A DNA stretch of 64,000 nt from Mactra quadrangularis (taxonomy: Eukaryota > Mollusca > Bivalvia > Venerida > Mactridae), in the NCBI GenBank assembly GCA_025267735.1, contig CM046299.1:40129733-40193732 (forward strand), written 5' to 3'. The notes beneath the pieces were generated by a model. That model worked only from the letters and a program-made list of their open reading frames with translations, was not told the DNA's origin and did no database searches. The position numbers were made by a program, and so were the translations under genes. Position 1 is the first letter of the stretch; each line of letters begins with the position of its first letter. This document shows, one piece after another, positions 55,592 to 64,000 of this stretch.

Positions 55592-56197
55592 GTTGATGGT
55601 GTGTGCAAAATTAGGACTAACTATCAACTTGACCTTTATAGGCACATATTTGTGACTTTCATGTTTTACTTCAAACATGCCCATAGTCAACTTGTCTTGC
55701 TATTATTCTAAGATTTTCTTTTCTTTGTACAATGACAGACATTTGCAAGTAATAATAATAACAAAACTAATAAAATTTGTGAGCAAGTGGCTTTTCAATC
55801 TGCTCTTTATTAGCCAACTTATTACAGCGAACATGCAAGTAGCAAATTGCTAGAAGTTCAATCGCCACAATTTATTTCCATTGACAAATATGTCTGTGAA
55901 AGTTTAAAGATGTTGATAATGTTATCTACAATCTCTGTATAGGTTGTTGACAGTTGATTGTAAATTATCCAGTAGCTTGCTGATTACTATAGTCTTTATC
56001 ATTTGTTATAGGAATCTCAATCATTTCTACATAACATTTGGTACTCACCCTCAAGTGGACTTCTGAATGATTAATATGGGCTGTAAGAAAATTGTCAGAT
56101 GCCTGCAACACTGATCTAACTTGGTAAGCTTGTTTTTATATGCTGTTCTAACTATACTTGTACTTTTAATGTGTAGTGTATAATGCATACAAAATTA

Positions 56198-56270
56198 TAA
56201 TAATAATGATGATGATGATGACAACGATGATGGTGGTGGTGATGATTATGGTGATGATGATGATGATATT
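56198..56270 (+). repeat. (GAT)n-type microsatellite
   Basis: Imperfect ATG/GAT/GGT triplet tract directly upstream of the candidate exon at 56281. Its methionine-rich translation has no significance. Confidence 0.85.
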
Positions 56271-56280
56271 CTTTAACAAG

Positions 56281-56352
56281 GCTACACATTTAGATAAATC
56301 CACTCTTCCATTACTTAATCAGTTTGGTGTGGAACAGTTAGCAGAATATCAG
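56281..56352 (+). CDS. Candidate exon 2 of an unidentified gene
   Basis: Acceptor TTCTTTAACAAG ends at 56280 and donor CAG|GTGTTT starts at 56353. The 72 bp encode exactly 24 codons, ATHLDKSTLPLLNQFG then VEQLAEYQ, with a natural amphipathic-helix pattern and phase 0 on both sides. I could not assign the protein. It is the most gene-like stretch between ANAPC13 and the window end. Confidence 0.35.
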
Positions 56353-57757
56353 GTGTTTATAAAATGCCAATTGGCCCCTTTGTCCCTTTGAAATTACAAA
56401 TTTTTGAATAGAATTCTGTGCCCTGTTTGGTTTCCCTTACCAAAGTGGAGAATTTTAGATAGGATTTTAATTGAATTAAATTATTTAAACCGGTATGTAT
56501 AATTAATTGATTCAATTCTGTAGACATCATAATTAAGTGCCTCAGTGCCTTGCTATTGTAAGAGTGACCCTTAATGTAGCCATTGTGCACTCTTTCATTT
56601 TTATTCCTTGATGTAAAGAATGTATAAAAAGTAGTTTCTGAAGAAAATTCAAGATAAGGCAGTTTTGCATTCATTCATCGCACAAACATGTTTCACAATA
56701 ATAAAAGTCAGAGAATAAATTAATATAAACAAATTTCTAGCATTTTTCTACAATGATATTTGCCCTCTATCTATTTTGGACAACTCTTAAATCTTAATAC
56801 ATCTTTTGTAGCTTCTAACATAGGTACAAGTTGAGAAAAATAATACTGAGGTAGTAGGTATGATAAAATTTGTATGAGATCTCTTTGAACTGAGGGGTTA
56901 TAAATGAGACCTGACATGTTTATTTTGTGATATGACCAGCGAGGCTCATTCAGTTTTAACCCTAACTGCCGATCACAGCTAAATCTTTAAGTTTCTACTT
57001 ATGTTGGATTTATGAAGGATTAATTTATCTCCAATTTCAGATTTTCAAGGGATTAAGTTTTTAAATTTGTGTAAGTACAAATTGCTCGTCTTAAGCTTTT
57101 ATATTAAATGTTTATTTTTAAATTTTATTGGGTTGATTTAATGGTTGAGTGAGACAATGGTACCACATTACATAAAAAAGGTTGTCGGATTTCTTGTTTT
57201 AAATTATCGAGGAAGTACACTTGAGTCAATTTACGTGAGTCACTATTAACAGGTTAATTGATAGTAATTATTTTTTAATGATTTTTATGTTTTTTTATCT
57301 TGTTGCAGATATGTATTTAATTAGTTGATTATATTTTAGGGAAGATTTTTATTCTCTTATAAATTGTAATGTTAATTTGGCTTGTGATGTTTGTATCTTT
57401 ATTTTTAAGCTTATTATGTTGATTTCCTGCCCTGCACTTCATTAATGTTACAGTAATTAATTCCATAGGAGGCTGGTACATTTCTTATTTGCAAACAATT
57501 AGAATGGTATTAAGAAAGACACTAGATTGTCTTTGATGATTTCTAAGCCCATGAAATTTTGTTTCAGTGCTTGTTGAAGAACTTTTCTGAAAGAGTAGGG
57601 CTTACATTACAATTATGACTGATTTTGGGGTTTTTTTGGCATTGGAAACATTTTGTTGCACTGTCACAACATATTTTGCGATCAATCTTATTGCACCCTC
57701 CCTGGGGAGGCATTGATAACAATACTTATAACAATCCTATGATGGGGCTACTTTTGC
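56353..57757. other. No feature recognised
   Basis: AT-rich; if the candidate exons are real, this would be intron or 3' sequence. No further acceptor-plus-frame combination stood out. Confidence 0.35.
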
Positions 57758-58045
57758 TAAGCCCTGCCCATCTTGGTCAGTCATTAGTGCATAAGTACTC
57801 AGGTTGAGGGGTCCAGTAATGGTTGATTCCCGGTTCAGGCATACTTTCTTGGAGCTTGGTCATGAAATAACTTCTACTGTCATTCTTTCTCCTACCACTG
57901 ATTCTCTATCATGTGTGGCAGTTGTCAGTCACTGATGGAAGTGAGCATCTGTTTTCTGGTTAGCCTTTCCTGAACTGTAAGTAGGTTGAATGATCACCAT
58001 GATAAAAAGATTTGACCTATAAAATGTGTTGCTCCAGGGTTAATT
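57758..58045 (+). repeat. tRNA-derived SINE (main family), copy
   Basis: Degenerate head (CATCTTGGTCAGTCATTAGT), B box GGTTGATTCCCGG, TTGGTCATGAAATAACTTCT, CCTACCACTGATTCTC, and end TGTGTTGCTCCAGGG. Confidence 0.7.
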
Positions 58046-61000
58046 GTCTTACTGGCCACAGATCCGAAAAGTTTGTTTGTTGTATGCGCTTAAAGAACTC
58101 TAAACTCTTCAGTCCAGTTATGTCAGACTATAGACAGGTAACTTTGTCTTTTTTCAATCAGATGAAGTAACCACTGCAGGGAATTTAATAGAGCTCTTCA
58201 AAAAAAAGGGAGAAAAGGGTATGAGAAACCTCAAACATTGATACTCTACATCAATAATGTTGTAATTTTTCTTCATTTTTTATCAATTTAAGGCTCAGCT
58301 GTATATCTTAATGTACATGTCATGTCTGGTCCATTTCCTGTGGTTTTGTAAACACAATACATGGGGCTCTTGCATCTCAGAAACTGTTGGTCGGTTGTTC
58401 AGACAGGAATTACGGACCCTAATTAGCATTATCCCTTATCTAGCTTAGTATGGGTTCCTCTTTTTAAAATGTACATTTTACTTATGAATTCATAATCCTA
58501 ATTTCCGTTACTCTTGTTTATCATTTCACCAGTTATCATTTGCTGGTTATCAGTTTCTAACAGTTTTTGTTTGACATTCAAGTCTTTAAAAGCTACATGA
58601 ATATTATAAAAATCTGAGGAAACCCTAATTAAAAAGTTAAGATCATGTATTCAACAAAGACAGTTGTCCCTCAGTAGATGTGAGATTTTTATCATATATG
58701 ATTTGCAACTTCACTTAACTGAAGTAGTTGGCCTTGCATCCTCTTTTTTCATAAAAAACCTATGCCATCCTCTTACAAAAAGGTCTATACCATACTGACA
58801 TGAAAGTACCATCATTTTCATCATATTCTATCAACAAAATCTAGATGTAGTATCTTTAATTTATGTTTTTTATCTGAGATCAGTTTATTTTTTATTTCTA
58901 CAATTAGTTTGAGGATTGGACTCGTACATGCTGATACAAAAAATGATTAGATGAATATCAGGAATACTTTTACGACTTATTTTTCTTCGTGAGCATCTTT
59001 CAAACCTGTGTAGGGGTTTATGAGAATAATTTATATACAATGTACATGTTTGTTTAAAGCTCTACAGAGGATGTCTTGGAGATTTTTTCCCACACGTGCG
59101 AAAAAGACATTTCTGATGTAGCGGTTTTAAATGCCCCCAGCTGCTTGTTTAACTAGAATTGCACTTGTTCATTTGTTGTTTCAAGTCTAAAAATTACCAA
59201 CAAATTATGTAAGAGGTCATTAAAGTTCACCGTTAAAGTTTTAAGAAAAGCTCTCGGGAGTTGTTGTGTCATAAAGTTTTAAGCAAAAAAATTATGAAAT
59301 GCATGTTAAAGGCTGACAGTTCGGGTCTTTTGTGAAGTGTAATTTTGTTAAATGCTGAATTTGTAAACAAACTAAGCACGGATAACTAACTTAGCTTGGT
59401 GTATTTCAAGGAAATAAAGAAAGCATTGTGAATTTTATTTTCTTCATCTCAAGAACGAACAATAATCAGATTTACAATGTGTTGTAAAAGGAAAGTAATG
59501 ATCATTACTCCACTGAATTTCTGACTTGTATTATGATTAACTATTTGTTTTTGTTCGGTAAGTAAGTTGAATTCAATTTAGTTGATAACTATAAATATTT
59601 TATTTTTATATTTTATTTTAGTATTTTTTCAAGAACAGTAATTTTGCATGACATTTAGTTCTACATAATTAAGCATTACAGAACAATGGGATTGTCAATA
59701 TTCTTCCTGCTTTTGTATTGAGTATGGCAGTTGTCGGCCATCATGGTCATGGACGGTATTGGTCAAAAGTCTGAGATTAAATGTATACTTCAGGGTTTGT
59801 GGGTAGGTCAATTGACCACTGTGATAATGATTGGAAATTTAAAGAAAAGCAGCATAAAGTGCCTTTAAAGCCAAACCAGAATCTTTGATATATTTAGCTA
59901 GATCAGACTATTGTGAGTATCCAGTAAAGTTATTATTGCTGTCAGATCAGATCATTTATGAAGTTAAAGTCTGTCCTCTGATACATGAGGATGGCAGTCT
60001 ATGAAATTAGGATATGCAAGTAGTTGCTGGAACAGGTCAATTTATCATCAAGCACTATCTCTTGTTTGTAGAATTTAAATTGCTTGCAATAATTTGGGGA
60101 TTTACTTATTAAAGAATTATTTTATTTTATTGTTTTAATTAACAAGGCACCATGACAGCAGAACCCCACCCACTACTTAAGGATTTAGGATTATTATTAG
60201 TCACTGTTTATTAACAAATATTAATGTATATTCTCAAATATTCTATATTTATCCTTAACTTGAGTGTTTTAATAGGATTCAGTCAATTTACTTAAGGAAA
60301 GTTACCTTTTGTGTGCCACCCTATCAAAAAATGATTGCTCCCCCCCCCCATGTTCAGACAGTAAAAACATTGGGTGCCAGAAATTTGTGCGGCATGTTTT
60401 CAGCCTTGGAAATGTTAACTTTTTCAAGTAATGGAATAAGAGCATCTTGAAATAGTGCTATCACTTTTAGCTTAAATAATGGCCTCTTTTCCACCATTGT
60501 CCCAATCAGTAAAAATGTTAATTCATAAGAATAGTCTTGACTCAGGAGTAAACTATGTAGGTTTATAGACTTGTATATCTCTCTTTATCTACTTAGTTCT
60601 TTCTTAATAAAAAGTTCAGATCAAATATTATTCTAAGTATTCAATTGTATATTAAAATAAAATGTTTATATAAGATTTTGTATGAAAAAATTGAAAGAAA
60701 ACAAAAGTGACACTTGAGTATTGTATCTTATTATAAACTCAAATATATTATCATAGTCAAGTTGGCTCTATTAGTTTTTTTATCCTATATGCAAATAGTT
60801 CAGAAATTATGAAATAATAATGTTATGGCAGAAACTGAATCAAATTTTCCCAGGAGTGTTCCAATGTTTACCACAAGGTCCAAGTTTTGAAAAGAAATTA
60901 TAGGGAGGAGTAATTCACATCTAAGACCAAAATGTTTAGCAACTGTGCAGTGTTAAGTATTATTGAGGACATATTTTGTCATAGTATTTTTATTAAATTT

Positions 61001-61883
61001 CAGTGGACAAAGACACTGTATGACAATACTAGTAGAATTTATTCCAAAGCAGAATAGCAGGACGCGGCACCCTGCTCGTTTTCTCTCCTCCCTACCCTTT
61101 TTAGCCCTTTTTAGCCTTTTTCTATGCAGCAATAGTACATTTAAGACATTTACCATCAGACATGCCCTGACCCCTTTTCCTTCCTCCCTTCCCTTTTCTG
61201 AGTTCTGGAATTATCACTAGGTACCTTCCCTGTGAGATCATCTTTGAATAGGTCAATAATGTATTGCATTAAAATATGTGTAGTACTGAAAAACTTTCAA
61301 ATTATAATTATATTATAGTTATATATGGCTGCCACAGTTGAAAAAAATACTTATATTATAATTCATACTGGATCTACATCAGGTTCTAAAATCACCATTT
61401 AATATGTGTACTAAAAATCAGAACTGTTTAACAAAGCAATATAACAATATGTCAAATGTAAAGTTTTGACGTACAAATCTGATATAACTTGTAATTTATT
61501 CATTGAATATTTCCTTAGTCAGCCCTACTGTTACATAAAACATTGATAGGGTTTGAAAAAATCCCCTTGAAGTGATTATTTAGTATTTAAACTTCCTGAG
61601 TTTTATAACCTTTACTTAGAAACTTAAAACTTGATCTATTAACAAGGAAAAAATAATAATTCCTTGCAATCTTATAATCAGGAAATTTATTGTGAAATCA
61701 TAAATCTGTATATTTTTTATTACAGAACATTTTTTTTCCTGAAATTATTTAGTTTTCTAGGGTTTAACACATGTTAGACACTTGACACTGTTATTTTTAT
61801 TACATCAACTTGGCAATGGAAGAATGTGATTGACCTTAAGTCTAAGTTGATTCATTCCTGGGGTATTTCTCTTGTTTTTTACT
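58046..61883. other. Intergenic, no gene recognised
   Basis: Only simple-sequence runs (C-run at 60341-60350) and a pyrimidine-rich patch at 61080-61200 (CTCCCTACCC, CCTTTTTAGCCC) were noted. Confidence 0.4.
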
Positions 61884-61894
61884 ACAATTGCTTT

Positions 61895-62208
61895 TAAGCC
61901 GCCCGGCTAGCTCAGTCGGTAGCGCACAAGTCTACTGATCGAGGGGTCATGGGTTCAATTTCCAGGCGGGGCATACTTTCGTGGAGTTTGGTCATGAAAT
62001 AATTTCTACGGCCATTCTCCCTCCTACCACTGATTCCTAATCATATAGGGCAGTAGTCAGTCACTGGCGAAAGTATGCGCTCAGTAGTTGGTTAACAGCT
62101 AAATCCAGAGATTCAGCCTTTCCAGGAACAGTGAGTAAGTGGGCTGACTGCCGTGATATAATCTGTAATGTGTTGCTACGGCGTTAAACCCAACAAACAC
62201 ACAAACAA
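61895..62208 (+). repeat. tRNA-derived SINE (main family), complete copy with 11-bp target duplication
   Basis: Head GCCCGGCTAGCTCAGTCGGT (clear A box), B box GGGTTCAATTTCC, body through TTGGTCATGAAATAATTTCT and TCCCTCCTACCACTGATTCC, and tail AACCCAACAAACACACAAAC. Direct repeats ACAATTGCTTT at 61884-61894 and 62209-62219 mark a retrotransposed insertion. Reference copy for the family in this window. Confidence 0.85.
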
Positions 62209-62256
62209 ACAATTGCTTTCTTTTGCCTTTCATACAAATTTATATTTTATTTAAAT

Positions 62257-62417
62257 GTCAGTGGCACATACATTAATCCCTCTGATTTAAATACTCAGTT
62301 TTTTTTTAGATTTCTGTGCAAAGTTCTATACAGGTATTAACGCTATTTTTATTGATAGTGCGTACAGAAGTACAGTAGTGAGAATTTAAATCAGCAGGGT
62401 TAATGTATGTGCCACTG
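62257..62417. mobile_element. MITE (CAGTGGCACATACATTAA family), copy 3
   Basis: GTCAGTGGCACATACATTAA at the left and TTAATGTATGTGCCACTG at the right, with CTGATTTAAA mirrored inside. 161 bp and uninterrupted. Confidence 0.82.
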
Positions 62418-63001
62418 TTTTTACTATGATTGGTCTACTAGCTCAGTATAGATTAACTTTAGATAGCCCTGTGTAGGATTGCTTGTTCATTATTAAGTTT
62501 GTGAGATAAAATATGTTGGGTAAAGAGCCCTATGTTGGAATCTGCACTTTCACAAAACTTTTGAAAAAAAAATCCAGAAAATTGCTGAATTTGTTTCAAA
62601 CTGACAGCAAAAGTACTCTACTTTTTGCACAGGAAAGTTCAGCGGAAAAACCTGAAAAGTGATATATAAACCCTAATGAGACCACTGATCATTGTTGCAA
62701 TAAGTTTATCACCTGTGATTTATAAACAGTATATAAACATCTTATATAAGTATATATGTGCTATCAGAAAATCAATTAATTTCTACCAGAAAACAGACCC
62801 AGTATCCAATCCACCTGTTCTACCATAATTAGTGCATAGAACCAGTATTATATGAGATAAGTCTACATTACTCTATTAGAATGGAAGGTTGGATAAGTTC
62901 TAACTGAAACAATGGTTAAGCGATATTATTATCTAATCAAAGTGTGTTTTGTAATGTTTTTTGGAAGGCATTAGCCCATGGTATGTTGATACCTATGTAT
63001 A

Positions 63002-63300
63002 CCTGCTAGGCTAGCTCAGTCACAAGTCTATTGACTGAGGGGTTGTAGTTTTGATTCTTGAGCAGGGCATACTTTCGTTGAGCTTGGTCAAGATATGATA
63101 TCTATGACCATTCTCTCCTACCACTGATTATAAATCATGTAGGGCACTTGTCAGTCACTGACAAGTAATTGTGCCTAGTAAACTGGTTAACAGCTAAATC
63201 AAGAGATTAAGCCTTTCCAGGGTGAGTAGGCAGTTGGCTCACTAATGGCTGTGATATGACCTATTCAATATGTTGCAACAGCTTTAAACCCATCCCAAAA
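63002..63300 (+). repeat. tRNA-derived SINE (main family), copy
   Basis: Head GGCTAGCTCAGTCACAAGTC with a small deletion, B box replaced by GTTTTGATTCTTG, body typical, and end GTTGCAACAGCTTTAAACCC. About 45 bp on either side (from 62960 and 63320) are diverged direct repeats (TATGTATACCT near each), longer than a normal SINE duplication. Confidence 0.7.
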
Positions 63301-63715
63301 CAATGATTCATATTGCTTATGGGAGGTATTGACCTATACAATGTTAATACTTATGTATACCTAACAATGTCAAAGTAGCACAACCTAACTAAGCCCTAGC
63401 CATCAGGTCACAGTGAATACTAATAATGGTATATTGTGTTTATAAAATACATTATTAATTCAATAAATATTTTGGTGTAAGATTAATCTCATCTTGATCT
63501 CATCAGTGATCTTATCAATATTTACCTGACATTTTCAATGAGAGTAAAAAGGTGTAACATATCAGAAATATGAAATACTAATCATAACAATGTATTGTAT
63601 ACTATAGACATGATAAAGTGACTGATGTTTATAAACAAACTCTGATAATTATTAGGTATAGCACAGTAGCATTGATCTTGACTTGGTATTTGAAGTTATA
63701 GTTCTGATAATGCAT

Positions 63716-63798
63716 ATCGAGGGTTGCCTGCAAAACTGTTGTAACTCGCTATTTTACACAATGCACTTACTACAGTCTTGTAGGCAACCCTCGATATA
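63716..63798. repeat. 83-bp palindromic MITE-like sequence
   Basis: TATCGAGGGTTGCCTGCAAA at the left and its mirror (GTAGGCAACCCTCGATA) at the right, arms about 30 nt with a few mismatches. Size and layout resemble the palindrome at 26013-26098, but the sequence differs. Confidence 0.75.
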
Positions 63799-63894
63799 AT
63801 TATGCTTCATGCTTGTCAGTAGAATTAGAGTTAGTTGGCTGGTCCGTTGGTTATTTAGTTAGTTAGAAGAATAGATTATTGTAATAAAACTACA

Positions 63895-64000
63895 GGTTGC
63901 CACGTAAACATTGCGTATATAAACATAGCCTGTTTCATTACACACCAATATTTAGGGGTGAATTATTTTTACAATTTTTAGTTTAATTAGTTTACACTTA
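63895..64000. repeat. Second copy of the 17850 dispersed repeat (cut by window end)
   Basis: ACGTAAACATTGCGTATATA, TTACACACCAATATTTAGGG and GTTTAATTAGTTTACACTTA match 17850-17950. It continues past the window. Confidence 0.65.

Noticed and set aside
56176..56280. Methionine-rich peptide start
   Set aside because: It is the translation of a GAT/ATG microsatellite; only the downstream 56281-56352 part has splice-site support.

Overview
This is an intron-rich, AT-rich animal genome window, most likely from a bivalve mollusc. The evidence is spliceosomal gene structure, two recognisable metazoan cell-cycle genes, tRNA-derived SINEs, and several repeat families with tandem ~160 bp cores and (CCGT)n tracts like the 'pearl'/HINE elements described from bivalves. 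The species cannot be named from the sequence.

Positions 1-25998 hold the 3' two-thirds of a TIMELESS (timeout/TIM1-type replication-fork protein) gene on the + strand. I could place sixteen consecutive exons, in frame from position 3 to the stop at 25996-25998, 766 residues in all. They cover the later part of the TIMELESS helical region, the PARP1-binding (TIMELESS_C) region, and a long charged, serine-rich tail in which one motif is repeated across several exons. Positions about 28690-29588 hold a small second gene on the + strand, ANAPC13 (APC/C subunit 13), with a TATA-containing 5' region, a 5' exon ending in ATG at the donor, and one main coding exon.

From about 30.8 kb to the end I recognise no gene. 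Two phase-compatible candidate exons at 55488-55591 and 56281-56352 may belong to an unidentified gene.

Much of the non-coding sequence is transposon-derived. (1) Rolling-circle-like elements (Helitron/Helentron-HINE architecture) of at least three families, A (two copies), B (three) and C (two), plus a relic in intron 1; their 3' ends share a hairpin followed by CTTGTT or CTAGTT. (2) TA-flanked Tc1/mariner- or pogo-like elements at 3495-4767, 5741-6993 and 11328-12666. (3) hAT-like elements at 8705-9146, 13022-13820 and 41729-42902; the first and third have perfect 8-bp target duplications, and the second and third keep decayed BED zinc-finger coding fragments. (4) A 2.6-kb element with AACGTTG-rich termini at 40707-43342, into which the third hAT has jumped. 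(5) Several palindromic MITE families. (6) At least eight tRNA-derived SINE copies of one family, plus other SINE types.

No defence system, operon, CRISPR array or viral gene was found. The most notable points are the common 3' terminal structure of otherwise unrelated repeats, the 643-bp higher-order repeat that loads one TIMELESS intron with nuclear-receptor-like AAGGTCA motifs, transposon ends lying 13-40 bp upstream of TIMELESS splice acceptors, the repeated-exon tail of TIMELESS, and an 86-bp palindrome just after its stop codon.
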